This document shows, piece by piece, positions 35,677-47,433 of a stretch of 64,000 nucleotides of DNA. Position 1 is the stretch's first letter; each line of letters opens with the position of its first letter. The position numbers and the translations under genes were made by a program. The DNA comes from Siderastrea siderea (Eukaryota; Cnidaria; Anthozoa; Scleractinia; Rhizangiidae). The stretch covers positions 27,828,186 to 27,892,185 of the forward strand of contig OZ034968.1 in assembly GCA_964030785.1 (NCBI GenBank), read 5' to 3'. Under the pieces are notes generated by a model. The model saw only the letters and a list, made by a program, of their open reading frames with translations. It did not search any database and had not been told where the DNA came from.

Positions 35677-35834
35677 AAATGTAAAGAAGATCCTCGCAGT
35701 TATTAACGCAACTTATGCAGTTGCGAAAAGAAAGCCTGAAAAAATCAGGCTTGCCGGCAAGCCTGATTTTTTCAGGCTTTCTTTTCGCAACTGCATAGGT
35801 TGCGTTAATAACTGCAAGGATCTTCTTTACATTT
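35677..35834. repeat. 158-bp near-perfect palindrome
   Basis: The sequence folds on a centre near 35755 (caggcttgccggcaagcctg). The outer arms start aaatgtaaagaagatcct and mirror exactly apart from one or two mismatches. It is a foldback element with no coding capacity. Confidence 0.85.
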
Positions 35835-36829
35835 ATTTCTTCATTCCGCAGTTCAAATATATGAATTTCATATATTCCTAATTTCACCCGTTTGTAAGTT
35901 TTACTGACTTCGTTTATTACACACAGAGAAACGCCTTCCAAGACAAACACTTCTGTAATTTTTATTATTCAAACTCAGAAGGAATTCACATGTTGAAGAA
36001 CCACAAGAAACCCACAAATTTCGACCTGAAAATGAAGTATTATTATACGGTTCTAGCGCTCATAATTCTTGGTTTCAAGACAAACGACTGCTCATTTGCT
36101 CAAGCATTTTGCTATAAATACAAAAATTAAAGCAAGACCAGACAACATTTTGATGTCGCTCACATCATTTACAAATGGTGATAAAGTGGAAAATTGAAAA
36201 GAATAAGTATACGAATCTGAATCCATAATCATATCAATCAGTCGGGTCCAAACAACGGATTACGCACGGATTCAGTAATAGCACGATGGCGAAATCGTTG
36301 TCGTTGGTAGCAATCAGTGTTTGTTGAGAGGTAGTTTTGTTTCCCCCCATCCATTCCATACTCAAGATATTTCAGACACCACTCGTCTAATTGACCCACG
36401 GACTTCATTACTGGCCCTTACCTGTGCTATGCGACAGGTCACAAGCAATTCTTAAAATAGATGTCACCCAAATTTAGTAGCGAGCACGTAGTTTGTCCTG
36501 ATAAATATTTTCAAACGGTCTGCTATTTCTTCAAAGTTGAAAGTAAGCCGCTTCTCGAAGCAACAGAAAAAAATGGTCCTCACGTTAAATAGTTTTATAA
36601 ATGGATCCCTTTTCAGTATTTCGCTCGATGTGATCGAGGCCTCGAGACTGATCGCCTCATATCTGAGTACCCCACTGGCCAAATGCCGAAAATAGTGTCT
36701 TTTCTCGGAGAAAATATTTCACCATCAAATGGCACTTGTTCCCTCGACTGCCATTCTGTAGGTGGTCCAAATGCCCTGAACACTGTTGTTGTGACCAAGA
36801 AAAGTTGCAGAGATATTGCAAAATATTAA

Positions 36830-36911
36830 CGCTGCGAGCAGGATTCGAACCTGCGCGGGGATACCCCATTGGATTTCAAGTCCAACGCCTTAACCACTCG
36901 GCCATCGCAGC
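36830..36911 (-). tRNA. tRNA-Ser (anticodon UGA), copy 2
   Basis: Identical in all tRNA bases to the copy at 23093-23174: same acceptor stem, TGA anticodon, long variable arm and B box. The flanking sequence differs except for a short AT-rich 3' leader-out (gatattgcaaaatatta). Confidence 0.95.
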
Positions 36912-37704
36912 AGTTGCTAACAAACTCTGTTCGTAAAAACATTGACCTTGTGACTCCCTTAAATTTGCACCTCTGAACAGTTCCAAAATAACGATTCTGC
37001 TAAGTTTTACTAGTTGCCGATTGCTGACTTCTTAGCAGTCAGTTAAAAAAAACACTTCTTTTTAACCCTTTGACATTAGTGACAATCATCTAATTTCTCC
37101 TCACAGTATCAGTACTTGATTTGACATGTAGATCATGAGAAACAAAGGATATTACGCGGCGGCGCGAAGATATGATATGAATTTTAATTTCGAGTGATAA
37201 AAACAATATTTTACGAACGATCACTTGATTACTTGTTTTTTTACCACGAGAAAATAAAATTCAGCTCTTTAAGCCGCCTTGTAATTTTCTTTTTAATACA
37301 TAGACAAGAGTATTTCTTGCACAAACAACAGTGTAAAAGCGGGAAATGACATCCTCACTATTGGAAAAAACTCCACTCAAAATAACTTTACGAGTAGTCT
37401 ATTTTCCACTAAAACACTCTTGTCTATAAAATAATAAAGCATATTCTCTGAACCAGTACCATACAAAATATATGGAGAACAATGAGGAGAAGACTTCTGC
37501 TGATAATAGGGATTAAAGGGTTAATAGAGGGTCAAAATGCGGGAGTTAGGCTTCATCAGTCTAGTCAGAAAATCTGCCATCTGATTTATTGCTGGTTAAC
37601 TCGGCAGAATAAAAACGGAAATACGTCCATACTGTAGGTGGTCCAAATACCCTGAATACTGTTGTTGTGATCAAAAAGGTTGCAGAAATGTTGCAAAATA
37701 TTGA

Positions 37705-37786
37705 CGCTGCGAGCAGGATTCGAACCTGCGCGGGGATACCCCATTGGATTTCAAGTCCAACGCCTTCACCACTCGGCCATCGCAGC
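37705..37786 (-). tRNA. tRNA-Ser (anticodon UGA), copy 3, D-loop variant
   Basis: Same cloverleaf and TGA anticodon. It differs at one position in the D loop (minus-strand GTGGTGAAGG instead of GTGGTTAAGG), within or next to the pol III A box. It is probably still functional, but it is the odd copy of the group. Confidence 0.9.
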
Positions 37787-37859
37787 TGTTGATATCGACT
37801 GCGGTTAGTACGAACGTTGATCTTATCACCTGGGTTTTCCTCTCATTGATTTGTAAAAC

Positions 37860-38625
37860 TATTCAACGTGAGGACCATTTTTTTTCTATTGCTTTGAGAA
37901 GCGGCTTACTTTCAATTTTGAAGAAATAGCAGACCGTTTGAAAATATTTATCAGGACAAACTACGTGCTCGCTTCTGACTTTGGGTGACATCTATTTTAA
38001 GAATTGCTTGTGACCTGTCGCATAGCACAGGTAAGGGCCAGTAATGAAGTCCGTAGGTCGATAAGACGAGTGGTGTCTGAAACATCTTGAGCATGGAATG
38101 GATGGGGGGAAACAAAACTACCTCTCAACAAACACTGATTGCTACCAACGACAACGATTTCGCCATCGTGCTATTACTGAATCCGTGCGTTATCCGTTGT
38201 TTGGACCCGACTGATTGATATGATTATGGATTCAGATTCGTATTCTTATTCTTTTCAATTTTCCACGTTATCACCATTTGAAAATGATGTGAGCGACATC
38301 AAAATGTTGTCTGGTCTTGCTTTAATTTTTGTATTTATGGCAAAATGCTTGAGCAAATGAGCAGTCGTTTGTCTTGAAACCAAGAATTATGAGCGCTAGA
38401 ACCGTATAATAATACTTCATTTTCAGGTCGAAATTTGTGGGTTTCTTGTGGTTCTTCAACATGTGAATTCCTTCTGAGCTTGAATAATAAAGAATTACAG
38501 ATGTGTTTGTCTTGGAAGGCGTTTCTCTGTGGGTAATAAACGAAGTCAGTAAAACTTACAAACAGGTGAAATTGTGAATATATGAAATTCATATATTTGA
38601 ACTGCGGAATGAAGAAATCTGCCAT
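37860..38625. repeat. Inverted segmental-duplication copy
   Basis: The reverse complement of about 35830-36600, including the ggattacgcac-type stretch near 38190 and the ttcttgtggttcttcaac stretch near 38450. Together with the forward copy it forms a long inverted repeat around tRNA copies 2 and 3. Confidence 0.75.
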
Positions 38626-38754
38626 CTGATTTAATTTATTGCTGGATAACTCGGCAGAATAAAAACGGAAATACATCCATACTGTAGGTGGTCCAAATAC
38701 CCTGAATACTGTTGTTGTGATCAAAAAGGTTGCAGAAATGTTGCAAAATATTGA

Positions 38755-38836
38755 CGCTGCGAGCAGGATTCGAACCTGCGCGGGGATACCCCATTGGATT
38801 TCAAGTCCAACGCCTTAACCACTCGGCCATCGCAGC
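38755..38836 (-). tRNA. tRNA-Ser (anticodon UGA), copy 4
   Basis: Identical in the tRNA to copies 1 and 2. Its 3' flank (lower coordinates) matches copy 3, while its 5' flank (higher coordinates) matches copy 2, so this locus is a chimera of the two. Confidence 0.95.
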
Positions 38837-38923
38837 AGTTGATAACAAACTCTGTTCGTAAAGACATTGACCTTGTGACTCCCTTAAATTTGCACCTCTG
38901 AACAGTTCCAAAATAACGATTCT

Positions 38924-38950
38924 GCGCCTTCACCACTCGGCCATCGCAGC
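38924..38950 (-). pseudogene. tRNA-Ser 5'-half fragment
   Basis: Only the first 27 or so bases of the tRNA (acceptor 5' strand plus D arm) remain, with the same D-loop change as copy 3 (ccttcacc) and copy 3's upstream flank (tgttgatatcg). The anticodon and T arms are missing, so it cannot be functional. Confidence 0.9.
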
Positions 38951-40282
38951 TGTTGATATCGATTGCGGTTAGTACGAACGTTGATCTTATCACTTGGGTT
39001 TTCCTCTCATTGATGAAAAATTATAACATTCTTGGAAGTAACTTTTTACATTTTAAGATCTTGATTTTGATTACTTCTTCTGGCCAATTTTGGTGTTTTT
39101 GGAGGTTTTGGAAATTCAACCTTAGTCATAGTGAGCGCATCCGTTGGGAATATCTAGGGTATTCCGAGATAGGGGCCCATGAAAAATGAAGGTTTTTTTA
39201 GAAAGCACAGAAATATATCAAATGAGATACGCTTAGGAGCTTATACCCGCAATTTAATTTGAATCCAGGATCACTGTAAACAAGCGTTTACTTGAATTTA
39301 ATGGTATTCTGTATCAATGAAGTATCATTTCTAAATTTACGATGCACGTTAAAATAAATTTGCAGATTGGGAGGGCAACTTGAGTGGTTTTGAGGAGCTC
39401 GTAACAAGTAAATAAGGAATATCCGCTAAAATCTCAAATGAATAATGAATAACTTCACAAAAAAGCGAAAGGAATAGTGAAGAAGTGAGGCACAATTATT
39501 CCACTTTCACCCCGATAATTTTTATTGTTTGTCGATTGACGGTAGCCCTATTGAGACCCTCTATTAAAGTAACTACCACTTCTCACTTCCCACCAAAAAT
39601 TTACAGTCTCCCCTGTTGCTTCGCGTTTGAAATTTGTGAGGTCTTCGAGAGCATTCGGTTTGATTCATGGGACTCCAGTGATCATAGAATCTGAACAAAA
39701 AGTAGTGCTAAAGAAAACGCCTTTAGCATTCGCTTGATTTAATATGAACTAATCCTTTTCTTTGTGCCTATGGAAAAACAAACTAGCAAACAAACAAAAA
39801 CAAGTGAAAACTAATGGGTGGTCTAAACCTGAGCTGAGTTACAGTCGACAGTTGGAAGAATTGTTTTAAGCATTTTCAAGTACCCATGGTTTCGGTGAGC
39901 CATTTTTATGTCCAGAACTCCATCTTGCTGCCATTGATTGTAGACGAAACATCTGTAAACCACTACAGTAGCAGAATTCGTCGTGTGACCTATTTTGAAG
40001 ACTTGATAAATGAAATTAAAAACCTTCAAGAAAAAATTCGAAAAAAAAAAGAGGAAAACTCCGCAAGTTTTCTGGAAGGTTTCTGTTTTCTGATTCAAAT
40101 TTCCTTGAATTTGAATCAGACCTCCTAGAAAACTTTACATTTCTGCTAAATGCATTACGAGTCTCTACACGGTCACGGCGTAAAAAATGTCACGCTAACC
40201 TTCAGTCACCTTGGATGAACTTCTCGTATTGTGTGGGAACCTGTTACCCATGATGCTTGCCGCTCATTCGATCAACAAGAAA
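38951..40282. other. Intergenic, PHYH upstream region
   Basis: No supported gene. About 38951-39020 is flank shared with tRNA copy 3 (gttagtacgaacgttgatct). At 40060-40125 a short inverted word (tttctggaag, ttcctt) sits near ggaggtctgattcaaatt. The PHYH promoter should be just upstream of 40250, but no clear TATA box is seen. Confidence 0.5.
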
Positions 40283-43200
40283 ATGGCCGACCGAGCTTAC
40301 AAGAGGCTGGCGGTGATTTCAGAGCACCTTAACTCTGACAGATCACATTCAAACACGCGTAAAACATCGGGTGCGGCTGCTATAGAGTTCGATACTGATA
40401 GTCTTGTGGTTTCAAACGATCTCTTGACCCAAGAACAAGTTGATTTTTACAACAAGAATGGCTATCTGGTTGTACGAGATCTTGTTCCGCAAGACCTGCT
40501 AAGCAAATATCTGGAACGTTTTCATGAAATCTGCGACGGTAAAGTTCGAGTGCCCGGGCTGACAGTAATGAAAGACGTCGTATACGTGAAATCGAACCGT
40601 CCAGCGGGCGAGAGAACTGTCAATAAAATTCAGAGTTTCGAAGAAGATGAGGTTCTATTTAGCTACTGCAAACTGCCGCAGATCCTGAAGTACGTAGCGT
40701 GTTTTACCGGCCCTGACGTCAAATCCGTGCATACCATGCTTATAAACAAACCTCCTGATCCTGGCACCATGACATCTCGTCATCCCCTACACCAGGATTT
40801 ACACTACTTTCCTTTCCGTCCGGCCAATCGAATGGTTTGTTCATGGACAGCAATGGAGAAGGTAGACAGGAAAAATGGCTGCTTGGTGGTGCTTCCAGGC
40901 ACCCATTACAGTCCTTTGTTGCAGCACTACTATCCTAAATGGGAGGTAAGGGGTCTCTTACTGTGCTCTGAAGTACAAGACACAATCAATGGTTGCATTC
41001 TCACTGCCATCAGTCATTGTAGTGGGCCTCTAGGGTTTCAGCTCAGCAGGGTGAAAAGTTTAAGTTCGTGCACTATGATTTGTGCATTTTGATCCACTTT
41101 GTTCGTTACTGTTTTTTTTGCAATTTGTTGGCTGTTGATGTAATAACAGGGTCTGGAAGGGTATTCTCGGGATCCGGGATTTGACCAAAATACGGTGCGG
41201 GATTCGGGAAAACGAAAAATATCTTGACGGGATTCAGGATTTGACTGCTACCAGGGAAGCGGGATTGGCCAAAATTTGGGCACGGGATGCGGGATTTTGT
41301 TGCCTGACAGTCGGAAATTCGGGAAATCATCACGACCCAAATAAACGTTGTAGCGGCAAAAGCGAATCAACCAGGCGAGCACAAAATATCAATGAAAAGG
41401 GCCAGTCTACATCTTAAATTTATTAGCTTTTGCAGAAATTAGTCTTTTTACATGTATTTTTGGGAAAGAAAAAACGAAATTCGGGATAGCGATGAAAAAA
41501 GTGCGGGATGCGGGATTCTCGTGAAAAAGGAGCGGGAATGCGGGATCAGGACCCCCCCTTCCAGACCCTGTAATAATGGTTGACAGGAGTAGAAAATGCA
41601 ATCATCAGTTGGGTTTTATAGTTGAGAGTTCAGGTGTCATTGCATGGAGCAGTAACAGTCCCCAGCATTGGACAAGGTCAGCAATAGAGGGAGGTGGAGG
41701 GGCTGTTATACAGCTTGCAATATTTAATAATTAATTGTTACACCAAGTCTATTCTTCCATCTTCAGGAATGTCGGTAGTGCGGAACGGTGCTGACTTTTA
41801 GAAGAAAAGCTGTGCAAATGTTCCAAATATAGGGCATTTTTTTGTCACAAAGTACCAAAGAAAGAAAAAATCACCAGATTAGTCTTCTTCCAGGTTAAGA
41901 AGTTCAGTTTTTAGGAAAGAGTTTAAATTAGGTAGACGTTAAATACAAAATTGAAAGTCAGTGTTCAAAGATTTTTTTACTCAATCATCCTAATGAAAAG
42001 GATGTGGTGGGACAGTGCAGGGACGGCGAAGCCGGGGGGGCTGGGGGGGCTTTAGCCCCCCCACTCTTGAGGAGGGTGACATTTTATTTTGTTTTAGTAT
42101 ATGTAGTTATTCGAGAAAATACATATGAGTATTTGCCAGATGAAACTAGTGTTTAAATTGTTATTGCTTGATTAAGTCACAAGAATTTACAAAGCTACAA
42201 CTTTATACAAACCTCGTCGGAAACTTTTCGCGTTTACGTATTTTTAACATTTTCTCAGCGTGTGCTTCCTTCCCACAGACGGGAAGCTTGTGTCAAAAAA
42301 CCGCAGGTTAGCGTAGGAGACCGGAAGGCTGACAAACAACCTCCAAAATATTACTGTAAGCACTAAAAGTACCTTTCATTTTACGCTTTATCCAGGCTAA
42401 TTATTTCAAGAAGTATCTCGCGGAGAATGCTGCAAATACGATTTCCGAGACTCTAGATTTCAAAATTTTCCCCAGACCCCCCTACCAACTCGCACCTCCG
42501 GTGCTCGTTTTCAGCCCCCCCACTTCAAAATACGCTCCGCCGTCCCTGCAGTGGTGTACTGGTTGGTGGGTTGACTTCAGATTTGATGAACAGTGGTTTG
42601 AGGCCTTGTCCCTGCCATTGTGTTGTTTCCTGAGACAAGAAAAATTTACTCCACATAATGTCTCTCTCCACCCAGGTGTATAAATGGGTACCAGTGACAT
42701 ACTACTACTAGGGGTGACCCTGTAATGGGAGTAGTATCCCATCTGGGGGGGGGGGGTGGTAATATTATTAGTTACTTCATGCAATAGAAACTGGGTTAAG
42801 CTCTGGTTGTGTGAGCTTTTGGTGGCTTGTGTACAACTTTGCCTACCCTTATGAAAACACTGTGTTGTAAAGTGAGCAACATCAATAATCATTTAATTTT
42901 GTTCTTTATGCAGTGTAACCTTCGTTTATGACCACCTGCTTTAAAAAAACCACCTTGTTTTTACAACCACTTCTTTGTGCTCTTTTTTGGTTAAATATTG
43001 CTCAAAATGCCCGGTGGCCTAATTGCCAAAAGCAAACAAAAAAAAACAACAAAGAAAGAGTCAAAACTACATGTATCTTGATTTGATTTAGTATCAGGTA
43101 GCCAGTTACAATGTCCTTTTGGCTTCTAAATTATGCAGTCTTACTCTGCCATTTTTCTGTTTGCTCATCCTTCCTTTTTGGTAGGCTATTTTGACCCTAT

Positions 43201-45921
43201 CCCATTCATATGACCATAGCTGAAAGAGGGTGATGGTTTGGAACCCATGAAAGTGAAAAAAGTGAGAAACAAAATGTGTTGTCACTTGTGACTATCTCTG
43301 CTGGGAGCAGCTGCAATGGTGTACAAAATTAATGTTTTCCTATACACACTTATAAGTTCAAATTGAGTGACTGAATTCACGTTTCTGTTGGCTAGTTGTT
43401 TGGGTACTTTTTACTGTGTTTGTGCACCATCACAGTTGAAATTAACAGCATCTGAACATCATTATAACAAAGAAGGAAGGCAGTCTTCCAAACCATAGCC
43501 ATCGCTGAATTACATGTATGATATGACCATCTCATTAACTCAACCAAAATTTGTGGCCTCTTGGTGTTCGTATATAACGTTTCCACTGCACTTATCTGTG
43601 GGGACGCGGTGGTGTAGTGGTTAGTGTGTTGGACTTCAGATTTGAAGGTCAGTGGTTCGATGCCCAGTTCCTGCCATCGTGTTGTTTTCTTACTCCACTT
43701 TGTCTCTGGTCACCCAGGTGCATGAAAAAGCTACCTGCGACATACTGCTAGGGGTAACCCTACAATGGACTAGCCTCCCATCCAGGGGGGGTAGCAATAC
43801 TCTCAGTTGCTTCAAGCTACAGAAACCGGGATAAGCTGCGGCCATTTGGGCCTCCTTGGCTAGTGTGCAACTTTACTTTTACCTACTGTATTTTTACCTT
43901 TTAGGGTGGAGTGAATGTTATGTATCATGGTGTAAAGGATTATGACCCTAACGTCCCACTGGTACACTTGGAGATGAATGCTGGGGATACAGTCTTTTTT
44001 CACCCTCTGCTAATTCATGGGTCAGGAGCAAACAAGACAAAGAGATTCAGAAAGGTACTGCTAACTCACATCTGTCAACTCCCATCTTATTTACTCATAA
44101 GGCTAAGTGGCGACTTCCAAGAAACGTTGTCAGGCTCTTTGCCAACAGATTTCAATGGCCTGTAAAACATGAAATATCAACACTACTACTGGTTGCCATT
44201 GCCTCAACTGGGATTAGTCTTTTTGGCAGAGGAGGAAGGGGATAAAAAAATGTCTTACTTGAATAAAAAATTAATTCACTAAACCATATGGCAACCATTC
44301 TGTCAACAGCATTTATATCCAATTAGAAATTCTAGTAAAGGACAGGCTGTCCTCTCCAGAGAAAGGGGTAAGAATGAGGGGGTTCTGAAGGTTCGTGGAA
44401 AAGCTGGAAATGCAGTGATAAACTGAAATTCTTGTCAGCAAAAGTGGTAGCCAAGAAATAGTACAGTATTTTGTTTACAAAACTGTTGAGTTACAGCTGT
44501 ATGTCCAAGACTGGGATCTCTAATCAAAGGTAGTTTATAATATCTGGCAAGAACCATGAATAAGCTTGCCTGATGACAAATAGTGATCCTTGTGGGTATG
44601 CAAAGGGGCACTCACCTAATTCTCACTCTAAAATTATCTCTTGACTACAGAGGCCCAGAGACCTTTCACTCACTGTCTTTGTACCACAGCACCTATATAC
44701 GGACCAGCAGTGTTGTAATTATCAAAAGGAGCAGGGGGAGGTGTTAACAAGCCAGTCCTTTGCTGACAACCTCATTCTTGAATCAAAACAAGGTGTCAGA
44801 ATATTAACCTAGAGTTGCCTGTTTTCTGACTACACATTTTTAATTTGACTTCAATCGCCAGGCTATCTCTGGACATTATGCCAGTTCCCACTGCTACTTC
44901 ATAGATGTCAAGGGAACATCACAGGAAAACATTGAAACTGAAGTGTTAGAGGTAGCACACAAAAAACTGGGCAAAGAGATTGATGTTTCTTTCCAGGTAA
45001 ACTTAAATTTTGTTTTTGATGGCCTCACATCCTGCTTACGTGTAGGTACAAAAGTACATGTATATCCACTTCTATTTTAAGAGGAGTTTTTAGTACCTTA
45101 ATATGTACAAAGCTTGAAGAGAATCAAAATAGTACATGTATTTACAGCAATACATTCATAAATTGTAAATTTCATGTTACAATGTAATAAGCCTCTGTAG
45201 GTAGGGTAACAACTGATGGGGAAGGGGCTTCGTGTTAGACATTCTATGTTCAGTGCAGACTAAATGAAGGGCTTGATGAAAAAGGGCCTATTGATGCAAT
45301 GTAACCCTACTTTGGCATGCAGCTGCGTTTCATGTGCAATAAGCAAAGTCCCGTGCACATTTTGTGACCAGAGAGCCTTTAAGTCTAACAATTAGCAGTA
45401 TGTTTGATTACAACTGAAGCAAACAAAACAACAGAACATCTGATGCTTATTAATTTCTCTTGTTCTTAAGTTCAAATAGAGAACAAAAAGAAAAATGTAC
45501 TCCTGCTTGGCTTGAGTACATGTGAGTTCCGTTTGTTTAGATGGGAAGAAATAGACTAATTTTTCATATTAAATAGGAAACATTGACTAGTCCGTTTTTT
45601 CCTTTCTTAACAAACTGAACTCACTTATGCTCTCTGGTCAAGAAATAAACACAGAAAGATGTTTCTTAAGTATTTTGTTTTATTTATTTAAAAACCAGTC
45701 CTAAATCACCAGTCCTATGTGCTACGTCGGAGCAATTTGTATTTCAATTAGAGAACCTTCCCTTTTCCACCGAGCCCTTCAATTATTATTGAAATAAAAT
45801 ATTGCCAGTGTGAATATTTCAAATTTGAATTAACTTTTATTGGTTTTCGTTCATTGTTTTAATTTAGGATCTTTGGAGATTGAAAAGTCGACTTGTGCAT
45901 GGCAGCGAGGGGACCCTGTGA
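40283..45921 (+). CDS. PHYH: Phytanoyl-CoA 2-hydroxylase (phytanoyl-CoA dioxygenase, peroxisomal)
   Basis: Fe(II)/2-oxoglutarate-dependent enzyme that hydroxylates phytanoyl-CoA in peroxisomal alpha-oxidation. Exons are 40283-40945, 43905-44054, 44862-44996 and 45868-45921 (TGA 45919-45921), all phase 0, total 1002 nt, 333 residues, close to animal PHYH. The nonapeptide RLAVISEHL near the N-terminus fits the PTS2 consensus (R/K)(L/V/I)x5(H/Q)(L/A), so import by the PEX7 route is expected. The start at 40283 is chosen because it places PTS2 at residue 8 in a good context (aaaATGG); in-frame ATGs at 40250 and 40253 are alternatives. The metal site is HxD in HPLHQDLHYF plus the His of HPLLIHGSG, and the nearby Arg in NKTKRFRK suits 2-oxoglutarate binding. 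The C-terminus is DLWRLKSRLVHG then a short tail. Confidence 0.96.
41147..41570. mobile_element. MITE with 14-bp ends and TAATAA target duplication
   Basis: The left end cagggtctggaagg (41147-41160) is the exact inverse of the right end ccttccagaccctg (41557-41570). The direct repeat taataa flanks it at 41141-41146 and 41571-41576. The interior is built from many diverged 'gcgggattcggga' words. It lies in PHYH intron 1. Confidence 0.9.
42016..42550. mobile_element. DNA-transposon-like element with 13-bp inverted ends
   Basis: The ends tgcagggacggcg and cgccgtccctgca are perfect inverses. Next to the left end is a G-run/C-run hairpin (ggggggctttagcccccc). The interior is non-coding. Located in PHYH intron 1. 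Confidence 0.75.
42551..42860 (+). mobile_element. tRNA-derived SINE, older copy
   Basis: The same layout as the SINE at 43601-43880 (gtactggttggtggg in place of the A box, gtggtttgaggccttg in place of the B box, then ctgccattgtgttgtttcc, ggtgaccctgtaatgg, a G-run and ctgggttaagctctgg) but more mutated. Confidence 0.75.
43601..43880 (+). mobile_element. tRNA-derived SINE
   Basis: A box ggtggtgtagtggttagtg and B box gtggttcgatgcc are well preserved. The body (ctgccatcgtgttgttttc, aggggtaaccctacaatgg, aaaccgggataagctgcgg) is shared with the copy at 42551-42860. It ends just before PHYH exon 2. Confidence 0.85.
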
Positions 45922-47433
45922 CAAGCTGTTTCAAAGTAGTACTTTACGTGTTCGTGGACCTCTTAGGTACGCGTGAAGAGAATAACTGCGGTGATTTACT
46001 AAACGTATCTGGTGAAGAGAGTTGAAACAAATAACTCAGCACTCACTTAGCAGTCTATTAATGTGACCAACGAACGGATAAATTGCCGTGATTCAGACCA
46101 AAAAGGGGTAAAATGTGGTACTCCAGATGCAAAATTGTTAATGTGAAATTAAGATGAAATTGTTAATGTACGATATAGAGGCCAATTTATACACCTAATT
46201 GGAAAAAACGTTGTCGGATAAAAGGCATAAACTGTGAACTATACGACACAACGGTTTTCTGGGAAGCGGATGAGCCTTCTTTGATTCACAGACACCGTAC
46301 ACGTCACAGTGGCACGGAACAAAATAAAACTTATAGACATACTCCGAAAATCTGTCCATGAATTTAAAAAAAATACCTTGAATATCAATAAACAGAACGG
46401 AGTAACAAGCTTGCCTTGCATCGCATCGCATCATTCATGGTTCATGCGTTTACCGGACAACGTTTTTTCAATCAGGTGTATATTCTATTGCTGCCGTTTC
46501 CACGTTTTTGTCTTGTTATCTCAATATATATACAGACTATCAGTCACTTGTTAAAAGCTCTAGGGAAGAAAGACAAGAAGAAATGAAAAGAAGGAATGTA
46601 TGGATAGAATAAGAGATTATGTTTACATTTGGATGCTAAAAAGTAGAAGCGAAACTGAAATTCAAAATTATAGAATAACTGTTAAATTTCATTTTTCGTG
46701 AAGTACCAAGAAATAAAGAGCACATGAGAAAGTAGTGCTTAATTAAAATTCTTTTCGTTTGAACGGTAACACTAAAATTTCATGCAGACTCAAAAGAAGT
46801 TATGACCTCTTTGCACAAAAGAGGAACCAGTACTGTTCAATAGTTTTCATTTAAATGGCCACACCTTAGGATTTCATCCACAGAGTCAAAAGTTGGAACC
46901 ACTTATAGCATAAAAAAACACCCAGCACCTCGAGAAATAATTGCTCAGCGGCTTTCTTATGAATGGTCACAATTTCAGACTTCATCCAACGACTCAAATG
47001 TTAGAACCACCTTGTAAAATTTAATAAACAACACCATAGGAAAGTACTGCTCAGTAGCTTTTATCTGAATGGTCACACTCGAGGATTTCGTCGACAGACT
47101 CGGAAGTTAGAGCCACTTTTCATGACACAAGGTTTCCTTCTTAGGTTAAATACGGAGACATGTAGATGTATCGAAAAGAATAGCAACATTACTACATTGA
47201 TAAAGGGACAGGGAATAAAGGGGAGCAGACGAATACACGAGAAAGTAGATACGACATACAAACACGTTGAATCACTTTCCTGTTTATTACAACATCTCGC
47301 TAAAAATCAGAGTTAACTCAAAATATAATTTCATTTTGCTGAATATATTTTTTGGAAAGGCTAATTTCTTTCAATCCCTGATTTCAGGGTTCATTTGAAT
47401 CTTCTCCCCAATGATGGAAGTCTAAACTTATCC
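45922..47433. other. Intergenic between convergent PHYH and small secreted gene C
   Basis: PHYH ends on the plus strand and gene C on the minus strand, so this is a convergent 3' region. A likely PHYH poly(A) signal (aaaataaaa) is near 46321; a candidate AATAAA for gene C is at about 47281-47286 on the minus strand. A frame with five cysteines on the minus strand (46195-46330) lacks a start or good splice site and is not called. Confidence 0.5.
46780..47130. repeat. Tandem repeat, unit about 120 bp
   Basis: About three diverged units, each containing a word like ggtcacactcgaggatttc, then catccac(a/g)gactcaaaag, then ttagaaccacttttc and a stretch ending in tactgctcagtagctttt. Related words also appear at 51550-51700 and 55250-55740. 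Confidence 0.7.

Larger units (their letters stand above)
34950..36660. repeat. Segmental duplication, copy next to tRNA-Ser copy 2
   Basis: A direct, diverged copy of 24690-25935. Two palindromic insertions (35276-35554 and 35677-35834) are present here and absent from the other copy. Roughly 35830-36600 reappears in inverted orientation at 37860-38625. Confidence 0.75.

Noticed and set aside
40211..40249. Upstream in-frame extension of PHYH from a TTG
   Set aside because: A TTG start is unlikely here; the ATG at 40283 places PTS2 correctly at the N-terminus.
42482..42892. 136-codon minus-strand frame in PHYH intron 1
   Set aside because: It runs through a transposon end and a SINE; not a gene.
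46195..46434. Minus-strand frame with five cysteines, considered as a Cys-rich mature peptide exon of gene C
   Set aside because: The spacing matches nothing I know, there is no good acceptor in phase 1 next to it, and the rest of the family has no cysteines in the secreted part.
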